Assembly (NCBI GenBank): GCA_030038195.1 | Contig: JASHPJ010000099.1 | Location: 1 to 33,598 of the forward strand | Origin: Acidobacteriaceae bacterium | GTDB lineage: Bacteria > Acidobacteriota > Terriglobia > Terriglobales > Acidobacteriaceae | Reading direction: 5' to 3' | DNA: 33,598 nucleotides | Shown: piece after piece, positions 16,947 to 24,791 of the stretch | Layout: the number at the start of each line of letters is the position of its first letter | Position numbering within the stretch: the first letter of the stretch is position 1 | Notes under the pieces: generated by a model | Databases searched by the model: none | Told to the model about the DNA's origin: nothing | Seen by the model: only the letters and a program-made list of their open reading frames with translations | Position numbers and translations under genes: made by a program

Positions 16947-17378
16947 TTACGCGGCGCGCGCGAGCCAGCTCTTCATCGTGCTTGCATCGACCAGACCCGC
17001 CTGCTGGAACTGCAGCTCTCCGCGCGCGAATACAGCGAAGTTCGGAATGCCCTGCACGTTAAAGCGCGCCGCCAGTTGCGGGTGCTCTTCTGTATCCACC
17101 TTGAGCACGACGGCGCGGCCAGACAGCTCGCGGGCTACCTCGGCGACATGAGGCGCGGCCATGCGGCACGGACCGCACCACGCGGCCCAGAAATCAACCA
17201 GCACGGGAACCTTGCTGTCGCGGACGATCTCGTCGAACTCCTCTGGGCCGACTGCAATAGGCTCAGCCATGGGAGGCAAGGCCGACTTGCAGGCGCCACA
17301 TCTTCCGGTGTCGGCAATGTGCCTGGCCGGAATTCGATTCGGTCTTCCGCAGGATGGGCAGTTTCGGACGATGGCCAT
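16947..17378 (-). CDS. trxC: Thioredoxin with N-terminal zinc ribbon (thioredoxin 2 type)
   Basis: A 143-residue cytoplasmic disulfide reductase. The zinc ribbon has C7-x2-C10 and C27-x2-C30, followed by a thioredoxin fold with the active site W67-C-G-P-C71 and the cis-proline region 'VQGIPNFAVF'. Length and architecture match the TrxC class, which handles oxidative stress in other bacteria. The start at 17378 follows GAGAGGA; the in-frame ATG 21 bases earlier has a poorer context. It is 45 bases downstream of ruvA in the same direction, so co-transcription is likely. Confidence 0.94.
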   Translation of the reverse strand: MAIVRNCPSCGRPNRIPARHIADTGRCGACKSALPPMAEPIAVGPEEFDEIVRDSKVPVLVDFWAAWCGPCRMAAPHVAEVARELSGRAVVLKVDTEEHPQLAARFNVQGIPNFAVFARGELQFQQAGLVDASTMKSWLARAA

Positions 17379-17423
17379 GGCAGATTCCTCTCTTCGCAAG
17401 ACGCCGCAAAGATATTATCACCG

Positions 17424-18014
17424 CTATCGAATAACCTTGAGCGCGCCGCGGAAGAGGCCGTCGAAGTCGGCGGCGAGGGATTTGTCTTTGGCGATGGCCT
17501 GCTCGATGGCTTTTTCTGCGGCGGGACGCTGGTAGCCGAGGTTGACGAGCGCGGAGAGCACGTCGTCGACGGCGGGGCCCTGCACGGCGGTCTGCACGGG
17601 GGCGACGGCGAAGTCGTCGAGCTTGTCTTTCAGCTCGACGACGAGGCGCTCGGCGAGCTTTTTGCCGACGCCGGGAATGCGCACGAGCTGTGCGTGGTCC
17701 TGCGCACGGATGGCCTGCACGGTGCGTTCGTTGGAGAGGCCGCTCAAGATTTTGATGGCCAGCTTGGGGCCCACGCCGCCTACGGTGATGAGCCTCTCGA
17801 AGAGACGCTTCTCTTCACGGTCGAGGAAACCAAAGAGTGCGATCTGATCTTCGCTTACCTGGGTGTGGATGTGGAGGGCAGCCTCGGCACCGACCGAAGG
17901 CAGCGCGGTGAAGGTGGGCACGGAGATGACAACATCGTAGCCGACGCCGGCGGCCTCGACGATGGCCTGGCCCGGTTCCTTGTGGATGAGCTTGCCGCGC
18001 AGATGAGCGATCAT
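17424..18014 (-). CDS. ruvA: Holliday junction branch migration protein RuvA
   Basis: A protein of 196 residues, the usual length. An N-terminal OB fold begins MIAHLRGKL, with 'GVGYDVVISVPTF' and 'HTQVSEDQIALFGFLDREEK'. Then come two helix-hairpin-helix motifs, 'LITVGGVGPKLAIKILSGL' and 'LVRIPGVGKKLAERLVVELK', and the C-terminal domain III (VDDVLSALVNLGYQRPAAEK) that contacts RuvB. RuvA binds four-way junctions as tetramers and loads RuvB. ruvB and ruvC are not in this window. It lies 31 bases after the HIT gene. A degraded copy of its last ~14 codons is found near 16822-16864. Confidence 0.97.
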   Translation of the reverse strand: MIAHLRGKLIHKEPGQAIVEAAGVGYDVVISVPTFTALPSVGAEAALHIHTQVSEDQIALFGFLDREEKRLFERLITVGGVGPKLAIKILSGLSNERTVQAIRAQDHAQLVRIPGVGKKLAERLVVELKDKLDDFAVAPVQTAVQGPAVDDVLSALVNLGYQRPAAEKAIEQAIAKDKSLAADFDGLFRGALKVIR

Positions 18015-18045
18015 TTCGCTTTATTGTAGAACTCCGGCACGCCTG

Positions 18046-18384
18046 CTATCCCGGAGGCCAGGCGAGGGCGCGTCCGCCGAGCAGATGCAGGTGGAGGTGA
18101 TCGACGGTCTGGCCGCCGTCAGAGCCGTTGTTGATGACCACGCGGTAGCCGCCGTGCAGGCCCTTGTCGCGCGCGATCTGCGCGGCAGTGAAGAGAAGAT
18201 GGCCGAGCAGGTTGCGATGGCCCTCGCCGGCTTCGCTGATGGAGGCGATATGTTCGCGCGGCACGACGAGAATGTGCGTGGGGGCCTTGGGGCCGATGTC
18301 GGCAAAGGCGTAGACGCGGTCGTCCTGGTAGATGGCGGTGGAGGGGATTTCACCGGCGACGATTTTGCAGAAGATGCAGCTCAT
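18046..18384 (-). CDS. HIT family (histidine triad) nucleotide-binding protein
   Basis: A 112-residue protein of the HINT type. 'CIFCKIVAGEIPS' at the N-terminus holds the C3/C6 pair often used for zinc. 'PTHILVVPREHI' follows, then the catalytic triad 'DHLHLHLLGG' with H96, H98 and H100. Such proteins hydrolyse nucleoside phosphoramidates or act as adenylyl-handling enzymes. The start is the ATG at 18384, three bases inside a 112-bp inverted-repeat structure, so the ribosome binding region lies within the repeat arm. A longer frame upstream has no similarity. First gene of the HIT-ruvA-trx run. Confidence 0.93.
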   Translation of the reverse strand: MSCIFCKIVAGEIPSTAIYQDDRVYAFADIGPKAPTHILVVPREHIASISEAGEGHRNLLGHLLFTAAQIARDKGLHGGYRVVINNGSDGGQTVDHLHLHLLGGRALAWPPG

Positions 18385-18386
18385 AG

Positions 18387-18498
18387 AGCGGTTCCAGAGT
18401 AACTGTATCCTTTTCGATAGTGTGCAGGGCAGCTTTTTCTTAAGAGAAAAAGCCACTCAACCTTGGCGGCTCCAGGATATGGCAACTCTGGAACCGCT
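18387..18498. repeat. 112-bp inverted-repeat element with internal hairpin
   Basis: The ends are a perfect 14-bp inverted pair, AGCGGTTCCAGAGT (18387-18400) and ACTCTGGAACCGCT (18485-18498), extendable inward with 4 mismatches in 23. Inside lies GCTTTTTCT/GAGAAAAAGC around 18430-18452, a strong second hairpin with an A/T-rich stem. It could be a MITE-like insertion, a bidirectional terminator, or a leader structure for the HIT gene. Confidence 0.65.
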
Positions 18499-18538
18499 GT
18501 AGCGCAACCAGTGTACAGGACCAAACCAGGTGGGGGCG

Positions 18539-18991
18539 TCAACTGGTGTGATCGAGAATGATCTTCCATCCCTGCGGGCTCCTGCGCCAGAGAAGGGAAA
18601 AGATGCCGTCGTCTTTTCTGGCTGCTCCTTTGCGCGTGCGCGTAAGATGAAAGTTTCCGGTCACGATGGCGTACTCCGCCTGGCCGCATGAGCCGGGCAG
18701 CAGCCGTACCGCAATGTTCGAGAAGGTGAGCGTGCCCATCTGCGCCTTTGTCGCGTAGGCCTTCCGGTAACGGTTGAGGATGAGCTGAAATCCCTTTTGC
18801 ACGGCGCCCGCACCGACAAACGCGGTATCGGGCGAGTCTTCGTATCCCTGCATAAAGGCCGCTACATCGCCGCGGTTCCAGGCCATCGCCTGTCCGGCGA
18901 GTACGGCGCGGATGGCCGTCTCGTCTGCGTCCTGCGCATGCCCGATGGCGCATACACAAAGCATCACCAAAATCAGAAGAAAACGCCGCAT
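18539..18991 (-). CDS. Exported DUF4440/SnoaL-like (NTF2-fold) protein
   Basis: A protein of 150 residues with a clear signal peptide (RRFLLILVMLCVCAIGHAQ). The NTF2-like cone fold then reads 'IRAVLAGQAMAWNRGDVAAF', 'MQGYEDSPDTAFVGA', 'FQLILNRYRKAYATKAQMGT', with the final strands 'DDGIFSLLWRRSPQGWKII' ending in DHTS. Members of this fold bind small molecules in the central pocket; many exported ones have no assigned function. It is separated from the HIT gene by the inverted-repeat element. Confidence 0.82.
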   Translation of the reverse strand: MRRFLLILVMLCVCAIGHAQDADETAIRAVLAGQAMAWNRGDVAAFMQGYEDSPDTAFVGAGAVQKGFQLILNRYRKAYATKAQMGTLTFSNIAVRLLPGSCGQAEYAIVTGNFHLTRTRKGAARKDDGIFSLLWRRSPQGWKIILDHTS

Positions 18992-19084
18992 GGTTCTGCC
19001 TCCGCGTTCAGCTTACAACGGGCTCGCAGCGTATTCCTTCTGCATGGTTCACAAGATTCGCTCGCGTGAGCCGCGAAGAGCGCG

Positions 19085-19852
19085 CTAGTGAACCAGTTCG
19101 GAGACTACCGAGACTTCTTCGCGATGCATGCTGCCGGGCATGTCAAGCGAGCCCAGGACGAGTGGTTTGCCCGGTGCAAGCGCAGCCATGCTTTCCAAAA
19201 CCGTCTGCCGAATCGCAGGGTCCGGCGTGCCCGGCCGCGTATCCGTAACGCTCGATTGCTCGACCTTGGTACGCAGGCGCGCGCCATCCGGCGAATCGCT
19301 GACAGAGGCTTCGATCATCAAGCCAACGTCTACATACTGCACCTGCGAGCTCTGCGTAGAGCCGCCGGCCTCAGAGGCACCTGTGACAATGGGCACTTTG
19401 CTGCCTTGTTTGAGAAGCGCCTTTTCTCCTGATCCGAAAACAAGCAAGGAAACCTTTTGCGTTCCCAGGCTCTTGTCTCCATCCATCTGGTTGAGCGAGT
19501 AAGTGAGCCGGTAAACTTTGCGCGGCCGGTCTATGTCGGCGAGTATCTTTTGTGCGGTCTGAATATCTTCGGCCGATCCACGGATGGAGATGGCGTTTTG
19601 CGATTCGACCACGTAGAGCTTGGCTCTGGGCAGCATATTGCGCATGGCGGTGACGATTTCGTTTGCTTCGTTCGGACCGGCTGCATTGGTCAGGTAAAGG
19701 GTCTGATAAGTTGTGGTGTCGGGTTTTGCATCTGCGGGCGTGGTCTGCGCGGACGCGCGCAGCGCAGGGACAGAAAGCACCAGCGGCAGGGTTATCAGGA
19801 ACAAGACAGACGGAATCGCTCGTCTGCCCATGCGGACAGGATTCAGTTTCAT
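19085..19852 (-). CDS. Small exported secretin-domain protein
   Basis: A protein of 255 residues from the ATG at 19852, which follows GAGAGGCGAG. A longer frame upstream lacks this. The signal peptide is near residues 10-36. An N1/NolW-like secretin domain follows (TLYLTNAAGPNEANEIVTAM, 'AKLYVVESQNAISIRGSAED', 'AQKILADIDRP'). The second half resembles the conserved start of a secretin core (KQGSKVPIVTG, 'VQYVDVGLMIEASV'), but the protein ends in 'KPLVLGSLDMPGS…' with no complete pore or C-terminal S-domain. It may be a periplasmic assembly or adaptor protein for a type II/IV-pilus-like secretion machine, or a truncated secretin. No other secretion genes are nearby. Confidence 0.72.
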   Translation of the reverse strand: MKLNPVRMGRRAIPSVLFLITLPLVLSVPALRASAQTTPADAKPDTTTYQTLYLTNAAGPNEANEIVTAMRNMLPRAKLYVVESQNAISIRGSAEDIQTAQKILADIDRPRKVYRLTYSLNQMDGDKSLGTQKVSLLVFGSGEKALLKQGSKVPIVTGASEAGGSTQSSQVQYVDVGLMIEASVSDSPDGARLRTKVEQSSVTDTRPGTPDPAIRQTVLESMAALAPGKPLVLGSLDMPGSMHREEVSVVSELVH

Positions 19853-20018
19853 CTCTCGCCTCTCAAAGTGAATTTGCGAGAAGAGAGCTGCGCGGCTTCT
19901 TCTGAACACAAAGACGCCTGAGTCGAGATTCCGCTCGACAAAATTTTAGATAGACTCTGGAGTTAGACGGAAGTTAGTGCAATTGGTAAACGAATCCGGC
20001 ACCGATCGAAGTTAGATA

Positions 20019-22568
20019 TCATTCAATCTCGATGTAATCGAGAGCTGCTGGATCCTTTGTGTCGGGTGTGCCTTCGATGCGCAGAATGTCGCCAGGTTTC
20101 AGGTCCACGCCGTGCGCGGTGTAGCGCGTGGAGTTGTCGCCATCAGGGCGGCGCGAGGGCAGCATAGCGTCTGCTAACCAGGAGGCAATGGTGCCGCCGT
20201 TTACGCTGAGCGTGAAGTGAGCGGTACCGCCGGCAAGATCGAAGTATTGCACGGCGATGTCGAAGCGGCCGGGCTTGCCGGTGTAAGTCCACTCCGCGGT
20301 GCAGTTGAAATGCCCATCAGGGGCCAAAGCCCGCGATTCTTTTGGCGCGGCTTGCGGCACGACTGAAGTCGTGCCCTGACACAAAACGGCTTTGCCGCGC
20401 GAAGCGTCCTCCCACGGGTTTACATCAATGACCGTGTAGCCGGTGAGGCGCGCGTCTTCAGCCTCCATGCGGCCAGGATAGTGGCCGGCGCGGCCTTGAG
20501 CATCAGGGATGCCGCTTTCCTTGAGGAAATACTGCACGATAGCGTCGCGCCACACGATGGCGTGGCCGGCCTGGTACTCAAGCCGCGCGAGCTCGTCGTC
20601 ATAGAGCGCGGGATCGATTTTGCCCTTGAGCGCCTGCCACTCCTCGACGAGCCGCGCGGCTTCTGCTGCGCCCTTGTAGTGGCTGTCGTAGACATATTGA
20701 ATGATGGTTTCGCCGGAATGGAGTTTGTACGTCCAGGGCACGTGATGGAAGAAAAGGAGCAGGTTGTCAGGACAGGTGGCGAGCGACTCGTACATCTTTG
20801 CAATGGCAGGCGGGTACTGGCCAATGAAGCCGGTACCGGTGGCGACAGTGCGGTCCATGCCGATGCCCTGGGCGTCGTCGCGGTGCCACTGGCCCCAGCC
20901 GTTGCGCTCGCTTGACTCGATATTGGGGCCGTAGTGGCTGCCGGTGACGTCGGTGAGGGTTTGCGTGCCGAGAAAACCGGTGTAGTCCACATAAGCAGGC
21001 CAGGATTGCGCCAGTATTTTATCGACGGTGGCGACGACGGTCGGATCGTTGCCGATGGCCTGGCGCGTCCATTCTTCTGCGATGGACTTCGCGGTAAGAT
21101 CGGGGTTCCAGGCAAGGCGGCCGAAAGCGTAGAGATTGGCCATGGCCAGCGGCGCGCCGAGCCAGCCGTCGCGGCCCACGTCAGAGACGCCGACCATGCC
21201 ACCGAGAGGGCGATGGAAGCTGCTGCCGGCGATGATCTGCTTGACTGGCGTGGCCCGGTCGTCTGCGCGTAGATCGAAGTCGAGCACCCACTTCCACATG
21301 GGCGCAATGTAGACGAGATGGCGCTGCTGGCCGAGATACTCCTGCGTAATCTGCAACTCCATGGCTTCGTTTGTCGCGCGCAGGCCCGCAAAGAGCGGCG
21401 AGACGGGCTCCTGCGCCTGGAAGTCGATGGGGCCCTCCTTGATCTGCACGATCACGTTGGGCGCGAACTTGCCGTCGAGGGGATGGAAGATATCGTAGGC
21501 GGCGCGGGCGCGATCGGCCTTGAGGTCGTTGTAGTCGAGGTGGTTGTTGTAGACGAAGGCGCGATAGAGAACGACGCCGTGGTGCGGTGCGAGCGCGGCG
21601 GCGAGGAGATTAGCCGCGTCTGCCGGGCTGCGGCCATAGCTGGCCGGACCGGCCTGGCCTTCAGAGTCAGCCTTCACGGTGAAGCCGGCGAAGTCCGGAA
21701 TGAGCGAGTAGATTTCGTCCACCTTTGCGCGCCACCAGGCTTTCACGTGCGGATCGAGTGGATCGAAGGTATTGAGACCACCGATCTTCTGCGGGCTGGC
21801 GATATCAACACTCATAGACAGGCGCACACCCCAGGGACGCATGGCGTTTGCCACGCGGGCAAGACCCTGCAGCATATGCGGCTCAAGAAAAGGCGCGGCG
21901 CCGTTGACGTTGTTTACATTGCAGCCGTTGATGCCGATGGAGGCGAGCAGGCGCGCGTAGTCGCTGACAAGGGTCAGGTCGTCGCGGACTTTGCCGTCTT
22001 CGAAAAATATCGATCGGCCGCCGTAGCCGCGCTCGACTGTGCCGCTGGCATTGTCCCACTCATCGACCCAGCGGATGGGCATGGCTGGCTGCTCAAGTGC
22101 ATTCAGGCGCGTGAGGTCCTGATTGGTTGCGATGCGGCGCAGCAGGTCGAAGGCGCCGTAGAGTGCACCGCGCTCGTCCGCGCCGGCGATGGCGATCAGC
22201 GGCTGACCATGCGCGCGGGTTTGCATAAGCCAGAATCCTTCGGGCGCGATGCTGCGTGGAACGGCGAGCGATGGAAAGGCCTTGTGCACTTCGGCGATTG
22301 TGCCGACGACGGCTTCTTCATTCGAAGCATTTGTATTGCCGCGTAGCGCGGGAAGAGCGCGCTCGATCTCCTGTACGGCGGTCTGCTCGAGTGTGCTGCT
22401 GCCGAGCGCGCGGACGTGGGATGGGATGACGGATGGATTGTGAGCCGGTGCGTAGCGCAGCCATGCAGGATCGGCCGGCTGTGCACGGAGCACCGCTGCG
22501 GCAAAGAATGCAAGACAGCCTGAAAAAGCGATTTTTCTGCGTAGCGCTGCAGGTGTGCTTCTCGTCAT
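20019..22568 (-). CDS. GH67 alpha-glucuronidase with extra C-terminal domain and repeat insertion
   Basis: Releases 4-O-methyl-glucuronic acid from xylan-derived oligosaccharides. There is a signal peptide (to ~29). The catalytic residues expected from Cellvibrio GlcA67A (E292, D365, E393) are seen as E303 in 'KADSEGQ', D382 in 'GPIDFQ' and E410 in 'QITQEYLGQ'. Other family blocks are 'WVDEWDN', 'GFTVKADSEGQAGP' and 'RNGWGQWHRDDAQGIGMDRT'. The length of 849 exceeds the common ~700 because of a C-terminal beta-sandwich-like domain (from MEAEDARLTGYTV, ~701-849), which looks carbohydrate-binding. Inside it, residues ~731-755 are encoded by an interspersed palindromic element, placed between two cysteines (C730 and C756). 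The frame is intact. Probably periplasmic or secreted. Confidence 0.94.
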   Translation of the reverse strand: MTRSTPAALRRKIAFSGCLAFFAAAVLRAQPADPAWLRYAPAHNPSVIPSHVRALGSSTLEQTAVQEIERALPALRGNTNASNEEAVVGTIAEVHKAFPSLAVPRSIAPEGFWLMQTRAHGQPLIAIAGADERGALYGAFDLLRRIATNQDLTRLNALEQPAMPIRWVDEWDNASGTVERGYGGRSIFFEDGKVRDDLTLVSDYARLLASIGINGCNVNNVNGAAPFLEPHMLQGLARVANAMRPWGVRLSMSVDIASPQKIGGLNTFDPLDPHVKAWWRAKVDEIYSLIPDFAGFTVKADSEGQAGPASYGRSPADAANLLAAALAPHHGVVLYRAFVYNNHLDYNDLKADRARAAYDIFHPLDGKFAPNVIVQIKEGPIDFQAQEPVSPLFAGLRATNEAMELQITQEYLGQQRHLVYIAPMWKWVLDFDLRADDRATPVKQIIAGSSFHRPLGGMVGVSDVGRDGWLGAPLAMANLYAFGRLAWNPDLTAKSIAEEWTRQAIGNDPTVVATVDKILAQSWPAYVDYTGFLGTQTLTDVTGSHYGPNIESSERNGWGQWHRDDAQGIGMDRTVATGTGFIGQYPPAIAKMYESLATCPDNLLLFFHHVPWTYKLHSGETIIQYVYDSHYKGAAEAARLVEEWQALKGKIDPALYDDELARLEYQAGHAIVWRDAIVQYFLKESGIPDAQGRAGHYPGRMEAEDARLTGYTVIDVNPWEDASRGKAVLCQGTTSVVPQAAPKESRALAPDGHFNCTAEWTYTGKPGRFDIAVQYFDLAGGTAHFTLSVNGGTIASWLADAMLPSRRPDGDNSTRYTAHGVDLKPGDILRIEGTPDTKDPAALDYIEIE
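20313..20387. repeat. Palindromic interspersed element inside the GH67 gene
   Basis: It runs from CCATCAGGGGCCAAAGCCC to CTGACACAAAAC and contains the perfect hairpin GGCACGACT-GA-AGTCGTGCC (20356-20375). It is the same element as in mnmE (1505-1722) and in the spacer at 22653-22880. It is translated in frame; the peptide SVVPQ…ESRALA is shared with MnmE unit 1. Confidence 0.85.
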
Positions 22569-22652
22569 CTCAACCCCCGCTAACGTTGTATCACTTTGCG
22601 GAGGATGCTGGCATAGCGCCGATCTAGTAAAAGATCGGTAGCGAAACGAAGT

Positions 22653-22880
22653 TTCCCTCAGGGGCTATTGATTGCTGCATAAAGAATGTCCGATTGTCAT
22701 CCTGAGCGAAGTCCACCGCGGCGGACGCAGTCGAAGGATCTGCAATTGCTTTTTTCATGGCATAGGACATTCCATTTGCAGGAGCCAATAAAGCCCTCAC
22801 TTGATTTAGTGGTGTGCTGTGGCACGACTGAAGTCGCGCCCTGTTTACAGGACAGAGCTTCGCAAATTTTCTCGGCAGCG
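22653..22880. repeat. Palindromic interspersed element, split by a MITE-like insertion
   Basis: The left part TTCCCTCAGGGGCTA (22653-22667) and the right part AAGCCCTCAC… with GGCACGACTGAAGTCGCGCC (22821-22840) rejoin into the same element as in mnmE and the GH67 gene once 22668-22790 is removed. One arm base has changed (T to C), weakening the hairpin. It occupies the spacer between pabBC and the GH67 gene and is not translated. Confidence 0.72.
22668..22788. mobile_element. 121-bp MITE-like element with TA target duplication
   Basis: The 24-base ends (22668-22691 and 22765-22788) are inverted repeats matching at 18 of 24 positions, both starting TTG and ending GAATGTCC in their own orientation. 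TA flanks both sides (22666-22667 and 22789-22790). Removing the element plus one TA restores a normal GGGGCTAAAGCCC in the surrounding palindromic element. The core carries TCATCCTGAGCGAAG…TCGAAGGATC, a motif seen in interspersed repeats of several phyla, with a 16-bp near-palindrome (22711-22726) at its centre. No ORF. Confidence 0.68.
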
Positions 22881-24767
22881 TCATTTTGCGTCGATCTCAG
22901 ATTCGATCTGAACGCGACGGAGGCCGCGGACGGCGTTGCTGAGATAGATTGCGTCGGCGCGGCGGAGATCGTCTGCAATGAGCACGCGCTCTTCGATATC
23001 GGTGCGGGTTTCGAGCAGGTGACGGCGGTAGACGCCGGCAAGCAAGCCGCATTCGACGGGCGGTGTGAACAGGCGACCATCCAGCTCGACGAAGACGTTG
23101 CTGACGGCGCCTTCGGTCAGCTCGCCACGCTGGTTGAAGAAGAGCACGTCATCGAAGCCGTCGCGCGTGGCCTGCTGGAATGCCGCGGCGTAGAGCGGGC
23201 GCCGCGTGGTTTTGTGAAACAGCATGGGATCGGCGGGATCGGCGCGCACCTGCGCGATACGCACACGGCCGATGCGATCGTTTGTGGGGTTTGCAGGCAA
23301 TGGCTCGTCTGTGATGGTCAGGCTGCCGTCGCGATTCATCCGCAATCGCACCTTGCGCGCGGCGGTGTCTGCAAAAGTGCGTGCGTGTTCTATGAGTGCA
23401 CGGCGCACATGGTCACGATCGCAGACAAAATCGAAGTAATCGGCCGAGTCGGCGAGACGGTCGAGATGGAGATCGAGGAGCGGGTATGCGCTGTTCCACA
23501 GCATTGTCTCGATCAGGGAGAACTGTGCGGGCGAGGGATGAGAGGCCGGGGTGAGGAAATTCGCTTTCAACAGGCATTCGCGGTACTCCTGCGCGGGGTC
23601 GGAGTCGATGACGATGCCGCTGCCTGCGCCCATCGTTCCGTGTGCGCCATCAAGTTCAAGCGTGCGGATGGCGACGTTGAAGGCAGCGCGCTGCGGCGAG
23701 AAGTAGCCGATGGCGCCGGTGTAGACGCCGCGTGGCTGCGCTTCAAGCTCGGCGATGAGCTGCATGGCGCGCACCTTGGGCGCGCCGGTGACGGAACCGC
23801 AGGGAAACAAGGCACGAAAGATTTCTTCGCAGCCGATTTTCTCGCGCAGCTCGGCGCGGACGGTCGAGGTCATCTGCCAGAGCGTGGGATAGCGCTCGAC
23901 GGCGAAGAGTTCGTCGGCGCGGACGGTGCCGAAGCGCGCGATGCGGCCCAGATCGTTGCGCAGGAGATCGACGATCATCACGTTTTCGCTGCGGTTCTTG
24001 GGATCGTTGCGCAGCCATTCGGCCTGCTGACGGTCTTCACGGGTGGTGCGACCGCGTGGGGCGGTGCCCTTCATGGGGCGGGTGATGATGCGGCCATTCT
24101 CGATGCGGAAGAAGAGCTCCGGAGAAAACGAGAGGATGCGCCGGCCGGGCCGGCAGTGGAGGAACGCGCCGTATTGCGCGGGCTGGCGCATGCGGAGCTG
24201 CGCGTAGAGGGCCGCGGCGGAGCCGGTTTTTTCCATGCGCCAGGGCGCGGTGAAGTTGAGCTGATAAACGTCGCCGGCGCGAATCCAGTCGTGAATGCGT
24301 GCGATGCGCTGCGTGTACTCGCCTTCGGTGAGCGCGAATTCCGCCGTGACGGCCGGCTCGGTTTGCGCGGAGCTCTGGCGGAAAGCCGCGAGGCCGGATG
24401 GCTGGCCGCCGGGGAACTGGCCGGTTGCGTGATCGAAGGCATAGCTGCGGTCGTAGATGCCGAACCAGGCCAGTGGCTCACCGCTGGCGGCTGCGCGCAT
24501 ACCGGCTTTTGGCTCGAAGTAGCTGCCGCACTCGTAGGAAAAGAATCCCGCGGCAGAGAGGCCGGCTTCAAGTGCGTCTTCGATTGCGCGGAAGAGAGTG
24601 GCGAGCTCTTCGGGCCGGCGAACGACGCACACGCGCAAAGGAGCCGTGAACAGGCGCGTCCACGGCTCCTCGCGTGCTTCGGTTTCTCCGCCTTCCAGCA
24701 GCACTGTGGCTGGCGTTTCGTCCACCAGCGCGTAAACCTCGGCGGGAAGGGAATGCCGGCGCTTCAT
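22881..24767 (-). CDS. pabBC: Fused aminodeoxychorismate synthase (PabB) / aminodeoxychorismate lyase (PabC)
   Basis: A protein of 628 residues making p-aminobenzoate for folate. The first ~375 residues are a chorismate-binding synthase with 'GFFSYECGSYFE', 'YQLNFTAPW', 'SPELFFRIENGRIITRPMKG', 'TAPRG', 'VMIVDLLRNDLGRIA', 'LFPCGSVTGAPKVRAMQLI' and 'GIVIDSDPAQEYRE'. From ~390 a class IV aminotransferase-fold lyase follows, with the PLP lysine K519 in 'LFHKTTRRPLY' and 'GELTEGAVSNVFVELDGRLF'. The fusion links the two successive steps in one chain. The glutamine amidotransferase partner (PabA) is not in the window. Start ATG at 24767. Confidence 0.95.
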   Translation of the reverse strand: MKRRHSLPAEVYALVDETPATVLLEGGETEAREEPWTRLFTAPLRVCVVRRPEELATLFRAIEDALEAGLSAAGFFSYECGSYFEPKAGMRAAASGEPLAWFGIYDRSYAFDHATGQFPGGQPSGLAAFRQSSAQTEPAVTAEFALTEGEYTQRIARIHDWIRAGDVYQLNFTAPWRMEKTGSAAALYAQLRMRQPAQYGAFLHCRPGRRILSFSPELFFRIENGRIITRPMKGTAPRGRTTREDRQQAEWLRNDPKNRSENVMIVDLLRNDLGRIARFGTVRADELFAVERYPTLWQMTSTVRAELREKIGCEEIFRALFPCGSVTGAPKVRAMQLIAELEAQPRGVYTGAIGYFSPQRAAFNVAIRTLELDGAHGTMGAGSGIVIDSDPAQEYRECLLKANFLTPASHPSPAQFSLIETMLWNSAYPLLDLHLDRLADSADYFDFVCDRDHVRRALIEHARTFADTAARKVRLRMNRDGSLTITDEPLPANPTNDRIGRVRIAQVRADPADPMLFHKTTRRPLYAAAFQQATRDGFDDVLFFNQRGELTEGAVSNVFVELDGRLFTPPVECGLLAGVYRRHLLETRTDIEERVLIADDLRRADAIYLSNAVRGLRRVQIESEIDAK

Positions 24768-24791
24768 GCTGGTTTTTTACTACAGACGTTC

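Noticed and set aside
16812-18029. 405-residue plus-strand frame over trx and ruvA
   Set aside because: Both antisense genes are complete and well recognised. The frame has no family features.
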